64,000 nucleotides of DNA from Streptomyces asoensis (GCF_013085465.1 NZ_CP049838.1:5580001-5644000), one strand, 5' to 3'. Shown: positions 7,916 through 18,228, numbered from the stretch's first letter. Made by a program: numbers and translations. The notes: generated by a model from the sequence alone, not told the origin.

Positions 7916-9457
7916 ATGGGGGGCGTGAGTAACGCCACCCTCTCCCCCCTGCCCTCCGTCGACCGCCCCGACGTGGCCGCCCGGCTGCGCGAGGCGCTGC
8001 TCGCGGCCTCCTTCACCGCGGACGGTCTCCTCGAGCTGCTCGGCGCGCCCGCCTACGCCGCGCTGGCTCGCAGCGAGACCGTGCCCGCGATGCGCGCGAC
8101 CCGCGGGGACACGCCGCTGGAGACACTCGTCCGCCTCTTCCTGCTCCAGCAGCCCGTTCCGCACGCGCGCGTGGAGGAGTTCCTGCCCGTACACGCGTGC
8201 GTGGAGAGCGGCTGGCTGGTCCCCACGGGTGAGGACGAGGTCGCCGCGACCGTGGACGTACGGCCGTACGGCGGGCCGGACGGCGAGGACTGGTTCATCA
8301 TTTCCGACCTCGGATGCGCCGTCGGTGGCGCGGGCGGCAGCGGGAGCGAAGGGCGCCAGGCGGACACGGCTGTCGTCCTCGGTGTCGGCGGCGCGTCGAC
8401 GACCCTCGCCGGTATCACCGTGCGTACGCCCGTCCCCGCCGCCCTCGACCTCGGCACCGGCTCCGGCATCCAGGCGCTGCACGCCGCCCAGCACGCCACG
8501 CGCGTGACGGCCACCGACCTCAACCCGCGCGCGCTGCACATCACCGCGCTCACGCTCGCGCTGTCCGGGGCTCCGGCGGCGGACCTGCGCGAGGGTTCGC
8601 TGTTCGAACCGGTCCGGGACGACGAGACGTACGACCTGATCGTGTCCAATCCGCCGTTCGTGATCTCGCCGGGCGCCCGGCTGACCTACCGGGACGGCGG
8701 GATGGGCGGGGACGATCTGTGTCGCTCGCTCGTTCAAGGGGCGGGGGAACGGCTGAGCGAGGGCGGGTTCGCGCAGTTCCTCGCCAACTGGCAGCACGTG
8801 GAAGGGGAGAACTGGCAGGACAGGCTCAGGTCGTGGGTGCCGCGCGGGTGCGACGCGTGGATCGTGCAGCGCGAGGTGCAGGACGTCACGCAGTATGCGG
8901 AGCTCTGGCTGAGGGACGCCGGTGATCACCGGGGCGACCAGGCCGAGTACCAGGCGCACTACGACACCTGGCTGGACGAGTTCGAGGCACGCAAGGTGAA
9001 GGCCGTCGGCTTCGGCTGGATCACGCTGCGCAGGACGACGGCCGCGGAGCCCGTGATCACGGTGGAGGAGTGGCCGCACCCGGTGGAACAGCCGCTGGGC
9101 GACGCGGTCCTGGCGCACTTCGGACGGCTGGACTATCTGCGTGCCCATGACGACGCGGCCCTGCTCGCCGGGCGCTTCCGGCTGGTCACGGAGGTCGTCC
9201 AGGAGCAGGTCGGGCTGCCCGGCGCCGAGGACCCGGAGCACGTCGTGCTGCGCCAGCACCGCGGCATGCGCCGGGCCACCAAGGTGGACACGGTCGGCGC
9301 GGGCTTCGCCGGCGTGTGCGACGGCTCGTTGAGCGCCGGCCGCATTCTCGACGCCATCGCTCAACTGGTCGGCGAGGATCCGGTGTTGCTGCGGGACCGC
9401 ACTCCGGCCCAGATCCGCCTTCTGGTGGAGCAGGGTTTCCTCGAACCGGCGGAGTGA
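7916..9457 (+). CDS. SAM-dependent methyltransferase with N-terminal DUF7059-type domain
   Basis: About 513 residues. The N-terminal third (to about residue 130) is a helical domain typical of this actinobacterial family. A class I methyltransferase domain follows, with the SAM-binding motif ALDLGTGSGIQ near residue 180. The catalytic SNPPFVIS motif near 240 is the NPPY/F signature of N-methyltransferases acting on glutamine or on bases. The C-terminal 200 residues are specific to the family. By fold it resembles HemK/RlmG-like enzymes; the substrate cannot be read from sequence. The ATG overlaps a possible GTG nine bases later (VSNATLSPL), which may be the real start. Confidence 0.8.
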   Translation: MGGVSNATLSPLPSVDRPDVAARLREALLAASFTADGLLELLGAPAYAALARSETVPAMRATRGDTPLETLVRLFLLQQPVPHARVEEFLPVHACVESGWLVPTGEDEVAATVDVRPYGGPDGEDWFIISDLGCAVGGAGGSGSEGRQADTAVVLGVGGASTTLAGITVRTPVPAALDLGTGSGIQALHAAQHATRVTATDLNPRALHITALTLALSGAPAADLREGSLFEPVRDDETYDLIVSNPPFVISPGARLTYRDGGMGGDDLCRSLVQGAGERLSEGGFAQFLANWQHVEGENWQDRLRSWVPRGCDAWIVQREVQDVTQYAELWLRDAGDHRGDQAEYQAHYDTWLDEFEARKVKAVGFGWITLRRTTAAEPVITVEEWPHPVEQPLGDAVLAHFGRLDYLRAHDDAALLAGRFRLVTEVVQEQVGLPGAEDPEHVVLRQHRGMRRATKVDTVGAGFAGVCDGSLSAGRILDAIAQLVGEDPVLLRDRTPAQIRLLVEQGFLEPAE

Positions 9458-9501
9458 CCCGGCCGGATCCGGATGGCCCCGGACCGTCGCGGAGCGGGCT
9501 A

Positions 9502-9610
9502 CCGGACACCATCCGGGACATCACCGCCAGACGCCATCCGGGACCTCATCACCCGGGACGTCATCCGGAATGTCGCCCGGGAGGTCATCCGGTGCGTCAT
9601 CCGGAACGGC
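9502..9610. repeat. Degenerate short tandem repeat in a 530-bp gene-free stretch
   Basis: Repeats of about 12 bp built on GTCATCCGG occur at least six times between the methyltransferase and the small membrane protein. I see no convincing gene, RNA or promoter in 9458-9988 apart from this array and a ribosome site at its end. Confidence 0.6.
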
Positions 9611-9988
9611 TTGGAGTGCGGCCCGCTCCAGCCGCTCCGGCCCGTTCTTCCCCGCTCTCCATGTTTTCTTCGCTCTCGGCGCCGACTCGCCAAGATCGTA
9701 TGCAGTGTGAGCCGATCGACAACGCCGACAACGGCGAAGACGGCCGGAAAAACCCGCACCCGGTTCGGTGTGTTCCACCGCACTCCGGGCCGCCCGGGGC
9801 CGCGCTCCGAGGGCCCGCCGCTCGCGCCGGACCGCACCCCGACCGCACCCCGGTCGGTGGTTCGCCGAGCCCTCCGCCCCCACCCGTAGCCCCGGCGTTC
9901 ACCTCGGGTTCGCCGGGGCGCCGCCCGCACGTGACAGCCTCCCGTGGCCGGGGCAGGCGCAGGCCGAGCAAAAGGGGCGGGGACGATC

Positions 9989-10186
9989 ATGGAGAGCGGG
10001 CCGACGATCTTCACGGGAACAGTGTTCGCCCTGTTCGGTGGCACACTGCTGATGTGGACCGCGATCCGGGTACGGCACCGTGAACCCGTGGCCCAAGGTG
10101 TGAGCCCCGTCGCATCGGCGACCCTGGCGGCCCTGGCCTCCGTCGCCGCGCTGGCCGTCGGGGTGTGGTGCTTCACCCGGCTCTGA
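9989..10186 (+). CDS. Small two-helix membrane protein upstream of topA
   Basis: The 65-residue protein has a first membrane helix (TIFTGTVFALFGGTLLMW), a short basic cytosolic loop (RVRHREP), and a second Ala/Val-rich helix ending in FTRL. The start is the ATG behind AAAGGGGCGGGG; the longer frame upstream is not supported. It corresponds by position to the small membrane protein gene beside topA in other streptomycetes (SCO3544). Function unknown. Confidence 0.7.
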   Translation: MESGPTIFTGTVFALFGGTLLMWTAIRVRHREPVAQGVSPVASATLAALASVAALAVGVWCFTRL

Positions 10187-10514
10187 AGCCGGCTCCGGGA
10201 CCCCCTGCGGGACTGCCTACGAGGCGGACTCCGAGGCCGCCTTCGCGGATCTCGCCGGACCCCCGTTCGAACCGTGTGAACGTGGTCGCGCCGGTAAAGG
10301 GGAAGACGCGTTCCGGTCGTACGGAAAAGGACCGGTGGGCACTCCGGGCGGCAGGAATGGCGGTAGTCGGGTTACCGTTCGAGTGGCCGTTGCGGGCTTT
10401 TCCCGTTTGACACGGGGGCGGGATGTACCGTCACACTCCGCAGCGTCACCATGACCCGACCCCGGGAGCAAGGCCTGGGTGAGGCCCCAGCGTCGACCGG
10501 AGAGAAGAGCGAAG

Positions 10515-13346
10515 TTGTCCCCGACCAGCGAGACCGCGAAGGGCGGCCGCCGACTCGTGATCGTCGAGTCGCCTGCCAAGGCGAAGACGATCAAGGGTTA
10601 CCTCGGCCCCGGATACATCGTCGAGGCCAGCGTCGGGCACATCCGTGACCTTCCCAACGGCGCCGCGGAGGTGCCGGACCAGTACACGGGCGAGGTCCGC
10701 CGCCTCGGTGTGGACGTCGAACACGACTTCCAGCCGATCTATGTGGTCAACGCCGACAAGCGGGCGCAGGTCAAGAAGCTCAAGGACCTCCTCAAGGAAT
10801 CCGACGAGCTCTTCCTCGCCACCGATGAGGACCGCGAGGGCGAGGCGATCGCCTGGCACCTCCAGGAGGTCCTCAAGCCGAAGATCCCGGTCAAGCGGAT
10901 GGTCTTCCACGAGATCACCAAGGACGCGATCCGGGCCGCCGTCGCCAACCCGCGCGAGCTCAACCAGAAGCTCGTCGACGCCCAGGAGACGCGCCGCATC
11001 CTCGACCGTCTCTACGGCTACGAGGTCTCGCCGGTCCTGTGGAAGAAGGTCATGCCGCGCCTGTCGGCCGGCCGTGTCCAGTCCGTCGCCACCCGTCTCG
11101 TCGTGGAGCGGGAACGCGAGCGCATCGCGTTTCGTTCTGCTGAGTACTGGGACCTGACGGGCACCTTCTCGACCGGCCGCGCCGGGGATCTGTCGGACCC
11201 GTCGTCGCTGGTCGCCCGCCTCCAGACCGTCGACGGCAGGCGGGTCGCGCAGGGCCGCGACTTCGACTCCCTGGGACAACTCAAGAGCGCGAACATCCTC
11301 CACCTCGACGAGGTGAACGCCCGCGCCCTGGCCGTCGCCCTGGAGAACACGCGGTTCGCCGTCCGGTCCGTCGAGTCGAAGCCCTACCGCCGCTCGCCGT
11401 ACGCCCCGTTCCGTACGACGACGCTTCAGCAGGAGGCCAGCCGCAAGCTCGGTTTCGGCGCGAAGGCCACCATGCAGGTCGCGCAGAAGCTGTACGAGAA
11501 CGGCTACATCACGTACATGCGTACGGACTCCACGACGCTGAGCGAGACGGCGATCTCCGCCGCCCGCGCCCAGGTCACACAGCTGTACGGCGCCGACTAC
11601 CTGCCGCCCCAGCCCCGCACGTACGCCGGCAAGGTCAAGAACGCGCAGGAGGCGCACGAGGCGATTCGCCCTTCGGGTGATCGTTTCCGCACGCCTGCCG
11701 AGACGGGCCTGACCGGCGACCAGTTCAAGCTCTACGAGCTGATCTGGAAGCGGACGGTCGCCTCCCAGATGAAGGACGCGACCGGCAACAGCGTCACGGT
11801 GAAGATCGGTGGCACCGCGGCCGACGGCCGGGACGTCGAGTTCAGCGCCTCCGGCAAGACGATCACCTTCCACGGCTTCCTGAAGGCGTACGTCGAGGGT
11901 GCCGACGACCCGAACGCCGAGCTGGACGACCGCGAGCGCCGGCTGCCCCAGGTCGGCGAGGGCGACCCGCTGACCGCGGAGGAGATCACGGTCGACGGGC
12001 ACGCCACCAAGCCCCCGGCCCGCTACACCGAGGCCAGCCTGGTCAAGGAGCTCGAAGAGCGCGAGATCGGCCGCCCGTCGACGTACGCGTCGATCATCGG
12101 CACGATCCTCGACCGCGGCTACGTCTTCAAGAAGGGCACGGCACTCGTGCCGTCCTTCCTGTCCTTCGCCGTGGTCAACCTCCTGGAGAAGCACTTCGGC
12201 CGACTGGTCGACTACGACTTCACCGCCAGGATGGAGGACGACCTCGACCGCATCGCCCGCGGTGAGGCGCAGGCCGTGCCGTGGCTGAAGCGGTTCTACT
12301 TCGGCGAAGGCGTGGGCCACGGCGGCGCGGCCGACGCCGGCAACGGCGACGGGGACCACCTCGGCGGCCTCAAGGAGCTGGTGACCGACCTGGGCGCGAT
12401 CGACGCGCGCGAGGTGTCGTCGTTCCCGGTGGGCAACGACATCGTGCTGCGGGTCGGGCGCTACGGCCCCTACATCGAGCGCGGAGAGAAGGACGCCGAG
12501 GGCCACCAGCGGGCGGACGTGCCCGAGGACCTGGCCCCGGACGAGCTGTCCGTCGAACTCGCGGAGGAGCTGCTCGCCAAGCCGAGCGGCGACTTCGAGC
12601 TCGGTGCCGACCCGGAGAGTGGCCACCAGATCATCGCCCGGGACGGCCGCTACGGCCCGTACGTCACCGAGGTGCTCCCCGAGGGCACCCCGAAGACCGG
12701 CAAGAACGCCGTGAAGCCGCGTACGGCCTCGCTGTTCAAGTCGATGTCGCTGGACACGGTGACGCTGGCGGACGCTCTCAAGCTGATGTCGCTGCCGCGG
12801 GTCGTCGGCGCCGACGCGGAGGGCGTGGAGATCACCGCGCAGAACGGCCGCTACGGCCCGTACCTGAAGAAGGGCACGGACTCGCGGTCGCTCCAGACCG
12901 AGGACCAGCTCTTCACGATCACCCTCGAAGAGGCGCTGGAGATCTACTCCCAGCCCAAGCAGCGTGGCCGGGCCGCAGCCAAGCCGCCGCTGAAGGAGCT
13001 GGGCGCGGACCCGGTCAGCGGACAGCCGGTCGTCGTCAAGGACGGTCGCTTCGGGCCGTACGTCACCGACGGGGAGACCAACGCGACCCTGCGCTCCGGC
13101 GACAGCGTCGAGGAGATCACCCCGGAGCGCGGCTTCGAGCTGCTCGCCGAGAAGCGTGCCAAGGCGCCGGCCAAGAAGACGGCCAAGAAGGCGCCCGCGA
13201 AGAAGGCGACGGCGAAGAAGGCGGCCCCGGCGAAGAAGACGGCCGCCAAGAAGACCGCCGCGAAGACGACGACGGCCAAGAAGACGACGGCGAAGAAGAC
13301 GGTCGCGAAGAAGGCGACGGCTTCCCCGGCTTCGTCCGAGGACTGA
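10515..13346 (+). CDS. topA: DNA topoisomerase I
   Basis: The 943-residue type IA topoisomerase relaxes negatively supercoiled DNA. The TOPRIM domain is at the N-terminus (LVIVESPAKAKTIKGYLG and TDEDREGEAIAWHL). The catalytic tyrosine is about Tyr334 in YITYMRTDSTT. The C-terminus has four TopA_C-like repeats marked by GRYGPY or GRFGPY, and no zinc ribbons. It ends in a Lys/Ala tail of KK-A/T-A-KK blocks, the feature that gives actinobacterial TopA high processivity. I use the TTG start (SPTSETAKGG) because GGAGAG lies about 10 bp upstream and the family begins there; frames starting earlier add non-homologous residues. Confidence 0.96.
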   Translation: MSPTSETAKGGRRLVIVESPAKAKTIKGYLGPGYIVEASVGHIRDLPNGAAEVPDQYTGEVRRLGVDVEHDFQPIYVVNADKRAQVKKLKDLLKESDELFLATDEDREGEAIAWHLQEVLKPKIPVKRMVFHEITKDAIRAAVANPRELNQKLVDAQETRRILDRLYGYEVSPVLWKKVMPRLSAGRVQSVATRLVVERERERIAFRSAEYWDLTGTFSTGRAGDLSDPSSLVARLQTVDGRRVAQGRDFDSLGQLKSANILHLDEVNARALAVALENTRFAVRSVESKPYRRSPYAPFRTTTLQQEASRKLGFGAKATMQVAQKLYENGYITYMRTDSTTLSETAISAARAQVTQLYGADYLPPQPRTYAGKVKNAQEAHEAIRPSGDRFRTPAETGLTGDQFKLYELIWKRTVASQMKDATGNSVTVKIGGTAADGRDVEFSASGKTITFHGFLKAYVEGADDPNAELDDRERRLPQVGEGDPLTAEEITVDGHATKPPARYTEASLVKELEEREIGRPSTYASIIGTILDRGYVFKKGTALVPSFLSFAVVNLLEKHFGRLVDYDFTARMEDDLDRIARGEAQAVPWLKRFYFGEGVGHGGAADAGNGDGDHLGGLKELVTDLGAIDAREVSSFPVGNDIVLRVGRYGPYIERGEKDAEGHQRADVPEDLAPDELSVELAEELLAKPSGDFELGADPESGHQIIARDGRYGPYVTEVLPEGTPKTGKNAVKPRTASLFKSMSLDTVTLADALKLMSLPRVVGADAEGVEITAQNGRYGPYLKKGTDSRSLQTEDQLFTITLEEALEIYSQPKQRGRAAAKPPLKELGADPVSGQPVVVKDGRFGPYVTDGETNATLRSGDSVEEITPERGFELLAEKRAKAPAKKTAKKAPAKKATAKKAAPAKKTAAKKTAAKTTTAKKTTAKKTVAKKATASPASSED

Positions 13347-13487
13347 TCGCTCGGCTGATCGCACGGCGGGTCACCCGGCTGGTCACATGACTGTGACTGG
13401 TCGGGTGCCTGTCGGCACGACCGGGCGGACGCCTGAATCGACGACGGAGCCCGGTCACCGTTCCTTCACGGCGGTTCTTCAAACCCA

Positions 13488-13516
13488 CGCCCCGGCATCA
13501 CTTTGGTGTCGGGGCG
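13488..13516 (+). terminator. Probable terminator after topA
   Basis: CGCCCCGGCATCA and TGTCGGGGCG form a stem with two G-U type pairs, 140 bp after the topA stop and before the next promoter region. Confidence 0.5.
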
Positions 13517-13572
13517 GTCGCGCGCGTGGACGGGGGCGACAGGGTGTCAGTCGCGGCCGATAGGCTGAAAGC

Positions 13573-16500
13573 ATGACGCGAGCCGAGCAGCCAACGGCCC
13601 ACCACCCGGCACCGGACGACGCCTTGGTGGCGGACTCCCGCGAGCGCGCTGTGCGCGCCCTGTTGCGCGAGCCGCAGCTCAAGCGGCTCTGGAGCGCACA
13701 GCTGGTGAGCGGGGTGGGAGACGCCCTCGCACTCCTGGTGTTCGTCCTCCTCGTCCTCCAGGCGGCCATCGTGGAGGGCTCCTTCGGGGGCGGCTACCGC
13801 GGCGTGGCCTTCGCGGTGGCGACCGTCTTCGCGGTGCGCATTCTGGCCACCCTCCTCTTCGGCGCCGTCCTCCTGGGCCCGCTGACCTCACTGACCTCGC
13901 CGGACGGCCCGCTCGACCGCCGCTGGACCATGGTCGGCGCGGACGGCGTGCGCGCCGCGCTGCTGATCGTCGCGCCGCTGTGGATCGACTGGACACCGGA
14001 CGACGCGCCGGCCCTGCTGCTCGTCACGGTGTTCGTGACCGGAGTGGCCGAGCGGTTCTGGACGGTCGCCCGCGAGAGCGCGTCCCCGGCCCTGCTGCCC
14101 GCCCCGCCACTGGAGGGCGCGACCGTCCGGCCGTTGCCCGACCACATGGACGCCCTGCGCCGCCTGTCGCTGCGCACGGGCTTCGTGACGATCCCGCTGG
14201 GCGCGGCCACGCTGGTCGTCGCGGCATTGTTCAACAATCTTCTGGGTGCCGGGATCGACTGGTTCGGACAGCACCAGGCGGCCCTCGCCTCGTATGTCGC
14301 CGGGGGGCTCTTCGCCGGGTCGCTGTCCATCGTGACCTTCCTGGAGCTGCCCGCAGTGCGCACCCCGCGCGCGCGGTCGCCGCTCGAGGGGCTGCGCCGA
14401 CCCAGGACCGCCACCGGGGTCGACGCGGGCCGCACCGGCGCGATCCCGCTGCTGGTCCTCGCCTGCGCCGCCGTCGCCGGGGCGGTCACCGCCGCCGTCG
14501 CCGTGGCCGTGCTGCACGCCAAGGACCTGGGCGGCGGTCCGGTCATGTACGGGCTGTTCGTGCTCGCGCTGACCGGCGGAGTCGTCATCGGCGTCCGTAC
14601 GGCGCCGAAGGTGCTGGCGTCGCTGTCGCGTCGCCGGCTGCTCGCGCTGGCCATCGCCTTCACCGGCGTGGCGCTGCTGGCCGCCGGGCTGGTCCCGGAC
14701 GTCACCAGTGTGCTGCTGATCCTGGCCCTGGCCGGCGTCGGCGCGGGCGTCGCCGCCAACACCGGGCACGCCCTGCTCGACCAGGAGACCGAGGAGCACC
14801 GCCGGGCACGGACGACGGAGCACCTGCACGCCGTCGTACGGGTCGTGGTGGCGCTGGGCGCGGTGATCGCCCCGCTGGTGGCGGCGCTCATCGGGCCGCA
14901 TCGGCTGGAGAACGGCAAGTTCGTGTTCGCGCACGGCGGTGCGGCGTTCACGCTGATGCTGGTCGGCGCGCTGCTGCTGCCGGTGGCCGCACTGGTGCTG
15001 GCCAAGATCGACGACCGTTCCGGCGTACCCCTGCGCCAGGACCTGCGGGACGCGCTGCTCGGCGGCGACGACCCGGTGCAGACCTCGGTCGGGACCGGCT
15101 TCTTCATCGCCCTGGAGGGCGGTGACGGCGCCGGCAAGTCCACGCAGGCCGAGGCGCTCGCCGAGTGGATCAGGGCCAAGGGCCACGAGGTCGTCCTGAC
15201 GCGTGAGCCGGGGGCCACGCCCGTGGGCAAGCGGCTGCGTTCGATCCTGCTGGACGTCTCCAGCGCCGGGCTCTCGCACCGCGCGGAGGCGCTGCTGTAC
15301 GCGGCGGACCGCGCGGAGCACGTCGACACGGTCGTCCGGCCCGCCCTGGAGCGCGGCGCGGTCGTCATCACCGACCGGTACATCGACTCGTCCGTGGCCT
15401 ACCAGGGCGCGGGCCGCGACCTGTCCCCGACCGAGATCGCGCGGATCTCGCGCTGGGCGACGAACGGCCTGGTCCCGCATCTGACGGTCCTGCTGGACGT
15501 GTCGCCGGAGGCCGCCCGCGAGCGGTTCACGGAGGCGCCGGACCGGCTGGAGTCGGAGCCGGCCGAGTTCCACACGCGCGTGCGTTCCGGCTTCCTCACG
15601 CTGGCCGCCGCCGACCCGGGCCGCTACCTGGTGGTCGACGCGGCCCAGGAGCCCGAGGCGGTCACGACCGTCGTCCGGCACCGGCTCGACCAGCTGCTGC
15701 CCCTGTCCGAGGCCGAGATCAAGGCCCAGGAGGAGGCGCGCAGGAAGGCCGAGGAGGAGGCCCGCCGCAAGGCCGAGGAAGAGGCGGCCCGCAAGGCCGA
15801 GGAGGAGCGCCTGGAGCGCGAGCGCCAGGAGCAGCTCGCCAAGCTGCGTGCCGAGGAGGAGGAGCGCAAGCGGCGCGAGCTGGAGGAGGCGCAGCGGCGC
15901 GAGGCCGAACGGCAGGCCGAGGAGGCGCGGCTGCGCGCCGAGGAAGCACGCAGGCGCGCCGAGGAGGAGCGGGTCAGGCTCCTCGCGGAGGAGAAGGCCC
16001 GCGCCGAGGAGGAGGCCCGCCGCAAGGCGGAGGAGGAGCGGCGCCGCCGGCAGGCCGAGGAGGAGGCACGGCTGCGTGCCGAGGCCGACGCCCGGCGCCT
16101 GGAGAAGCAGCGGAAGGCCGAGGAGGCGCTGCTGCGGGCAGAGCAGGCCCGGCGCGCGGCGGAGCAGGCCGCCGCCGCGGCACAGGTCGGACCGAAGCCG
16201 GCGCGCCCCACGACGACCGCGGCGTCCGCGGCTCCGGCGGCTCCGGCGGTCCCGCCGGAGGCCGTGACCGTGCCGACGCCGGTGGTGACTCCGACGAACG
16301 CGTCGGGCGGGCCGATGGACGAGACGGCGGTGCTGCCGCCGGTCCGGATGGACAAGGAGCCCGCGCAGCCCTCCCGGCCGTCCGGGAACGCGTCCGGATC
16401 CGGGAAGCCTTCGGGCTCCGGGGGCGGGGCCGACGCCGAGGTGACGGCCGAGCTGCCGCAGCCCTCGATCCCGCCGGGGTCCGCGGACGAGACGGCGGTA

Positions 16501-16881
16501 CTGCCTCCGGTGCGCGGCGAGAGCTCCGAGGACGAGACGGCGGTACTGCCTCCGGTCCGCGAGGAAAGCCCTGCCGACGAGACGGCCGTGCTGCCTCCCG
16601 TGCGGGACCGGAACCCCTCGGACCGGGTGCCGCCGGGGTACTTCCGCGACGAGCGGGGCGAGCGGGGCGAGCGGGACGAGGCGCGGCCGGACGGGGCCGA
16701 CGACCGTACGCGCGAGCTGCCGCAGGTCGACGAGGAGGGCGCGCCCCGTCAGCGACCCCGGTCGGACTGGGCCGAGGAGACCCCGCTGGACGATCTGCCG
16801 ACGCTGGCGGACGAACTGCTGGGCCCGCGCCGGGACGAGGACGGGAACGACGAGGGCCGCGGGCGGGGCCGACGCCGCTGA
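13573..16881 (+). CDS. tmk: MFS-like membrane domain fused to thymidylate kinase with long charged helix and repeat tail
   Basis: The 1102-residue protein has four parts. Residues about 30-480 form a multi-helix MFS-like membrane domain. Residues about 511-705 form a dTMP kinase with P-loop EGGDGAGKST, the DR(Y/H) motif ITDRYIDSSVAYQ, and the lid region; it makes dTDP for DNA synthesis. Residues about 715-875 are a continuous Glu/Arg/Lys/Ala coiled-coil or single alpha-helix. A disordered tail contains DETAVLPPVR four times (near residues 916, 973, 987 and 1002) and further degenerate copies. The same membrane-kinase fusion is known from S. coelicolor SCO3542. The kinase is expected to be held at the membrane. 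The gene lies just upstream of holB. Confidence 0.9.
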   Translation: MTRAEQPTAHHPAPDDALVADSRERAVRALLREPQLKRLWSAQLVSGVGDALALLVFVLLVLQAAIVEGSFGGGYRGVAFAVATVFAVRILATLLFGAVLLGPLTSLTSPDGPLDRRWTMVGADGVRAALLIVAPLWIDWTPDDAPALLLVTVFVTGVAERFWTVARESASPALLPAPPLEGATVRPLPDHMDALRRLSLRTGFVTIPLGAATLVVAALFNNLLGAGIDWFGQHQAALASYVAGGLFAGSLSIVTFLELPAVRTPRARSPLEGLRRPRTATGVDAGRTGAIPLLVLACAAVAGAVTAAVAVAVLHAKDLGGGPVMYGLFVLALTGGVVIGVRTAPKVLASLSRRRLLALAIAFTGVALLAAGLVPDVTSVLLILALAGVGAGVAANTGHALLDQETEEHRRARTTEHLHAVVRVVVALGAVIAPLVAALIGPHRLENGKFVFAHGGAAFTLMLVGALLLPVAALVLAKIDDRSGVPLRQDLRDALLGGDDPVQTSVGTGFFIALEGGDGAGKSTQAEALAEWIRAKGHEVVLTREPGATPVGKRLRSILLDVSSAGLSHRAEALLYAADRAEHVDTVVRPALERGAVVITDRYIDSSVAYQGAGRDLSPTEIARISRWATNGLVPHLTVLLDVSPEAARERFTEAPDRLESEPAEFHTRVRSGFLTLAAADPGRYLVVDAAQEPEAVTTVVRHRLDQLLPLSEAEIKAQEEARRKAEEEARRKAEEEAARKAEEERLERERQEQLAKLRAEEEERKRRELEEAQRREAERQAEEARLRAEEARRRAEEERVRLLAEEKARAEEEARRKAEEERRRRQAEEEARLRAEADARRLEKQRKAEEALLRAEQARRAAEQAAAAAQVGPKPARPTTTAASAAPAAPAVPPEAVTVPTPVVTPTNASGGPMDETAVLPPVRMDKEPAQPSRPSGNASGSGKPSGSGGGADAEVTAELPQPSIPPGSADETAVLPPVRGESSEDETAVLPPVREESPADETAVLPPVRDRNPSDRVPPGYFRDERGERGERDEARPDGADDRTRELPQVDEEGAPRQRPRSDWAEETPLDDLPTLADELLGPRRDEDGNDEGRGRGRRR

Positions 16882-16899
16882 GCGTTCCGGCGCCGCCGC

Positions 16900-16929
16900 G
16901 CGTCCCGCCGTCGGTCGTCGGCGGGACGC
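16900..16929 (+). terminator. Terminator hairpin after the tmk fusion
   Basis: Perfect 11-bp stem GCGTCCCGCCG / CGGCGGGACGC with an 8-nt loop, 18 bp after the stop. It separates tmk from holB. Confidence 0.75.
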
Positions 16930-17013
16930 CACCTCACCCGTGGCTCGATTGTCAGTGGCTCCCCGCACAATGGAAGGCGCAACGCGAAACGTGACGAAAG
17001 GGCGGCGTGACGC

Positions 17014-18219
17014 ATGACCGTGTGGGACGACCTCGTCGGGCAGGAGAAGGTGAGCGAGCAGCTCGCCGCCGCCGCTCGGGACGCCGACGCGCTCGTCACC
17101 GCGGCCGGCTCCGCCGCCCCGCCGCCCGAGACGTCGAAGATGACGCACGCCTGGCTGATCACCGGTCCGCCCGGCGCCGGTCGCGGCCAGGTGGCGCGGG
17201 CCTTCGCCGCCGCCCTCCAGTGCGTGAGCCCGGACCGGGCGCTCGGCGGCGTCCCGGGCTGCGGGTTCTGCGACGGCTGTCATACGGCGCTCATCGGCAC
17301 CCACGCCGACGTCAACACCGTCGCCGCGGTCGGTTCGCAGATCCTCGCCGAGGACATGCGCGACACGGTCCGTAAGTCGTACACCTCGCCCGCCACGGGC
17401 CGCTGGCAGATCATCCTCGTCGAGGACGCCGAGCGGCTGAACGAGAAGTCCGCCAACGCCGTCCTGAAGGCCGTCGAGGAGCCCGCACCGCGGACGGTCT
17501 GGCTGCTCTGCGCGCCCTCCCTGGAGGATGTGCTGCCCACCATCCGCTCCCGCTGCCGGCACCTGAACCTGCGCACGCCCTCCGTCGACGCCGTCGCCGA
17601 CATGCTCATCCGGCGCGAGGGCATCGAGCCGGCCGTCGCCGCGGCCGCCGCCCGGGCCACGCAGGGGCACGTCGACCGGGCCCGCCGGCTGGCCACCGAG
17701 CCCGCCGCCCGCGAGCGCCGCGCGGCGGTGCTGAAGCTGCCTCTGCGCGTCGACGACGTCGGCGGCTGTCTCCGTGCCGCCCAGGAGCTGGTCGACGCGG
17801 CGACCGAGGACGCCAAGCAGCTCGCGGAGGAGATGGACGGCAAGGAGACCGAGGAGCTGAAGGCGGCGCTGGGCGCGGCCCAGGGCGGCCGGATGCCGCG
17901 CGGTACGGCGGGCGTGATGAAGGACCTGGAGGACAAGCAGAAGCGCCGCAGGACGCGTACGCAGCGCGACAGCCTCGACCTCGCGCTCACCGACCTGACC
18001 GCCTTCTACCGCGACGTCCTCGCCCTCCAGCTCGGCTCCCGCGTCGCGATCGCCAACATGGACGCCGAGGACGCCCTCGAGCGGCTCGCCCGTGGCAGCA
18101 GCCCGGAGTCCACCCTCCGCCGTATCGAGGCCATCGCCGGGTGCAGACAGGCCCTCGACCGCAATGTGGCTCCGCTGCTGGCGGTGGAGGCGATGACGAT
18201 GGCCCTGAGAGCGGGCTGA
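17014..18219 (+). CDS. holB: DNA polymerase III subunit delta prime
   Basis: The 401-residue clamp-loader subunit has an AAA+ fold with P-loop-like GPPGAGRGQ, in which the lysine is Arg, as expected for the non-hydrolysing delta-prime subunit. The four-Cys zinc module ends in GCGFCDGC near residues 82-90. The SRC arginine-finger motif is present (TIRSRCRHLNLRTPS). A longer C-terminal helical region than in E. coli is normal for actinomycetes. The ATG follows a GAAAGGGCGG site. It corresponds to SCO3541. Confidence 0.93.
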   Translation: MTVWDDLVGQEKVSEQLAAAARDADALVTAAGSAAPPPETSKMTHAWLITGPPGAGRGQVARAFAAALQCVSPDRALGGVPGCGFCDGCHTALIGTHADVNTVAAVGSQILAEDMRDTVRKSYTSPATGRWQIILVEDAERLNEKSANAVLKAVEEPAPRTVWLLCAPSLEDVLPTIRSRCRHLNLRTPSVDAVADMLIRREGIEPAVAAAAARATQGHVDRARRLATEPAARERRAAVLKLPLRVDDVGGCLRAAQELVDAATEDAKQLAEEMDGKETEELKAALGAAQGGRMPRGTAGVMKDLEDKQKRRRTRTQRDSLDLALTDLTAFYRDVLALQLGSRVAIANMDAEDALERLARGSSPESTLRRIEAIAGCRQALDRNVAPLLAVEAMTMALRAG

Positions 18220-18228
18220 CGCCGACGA

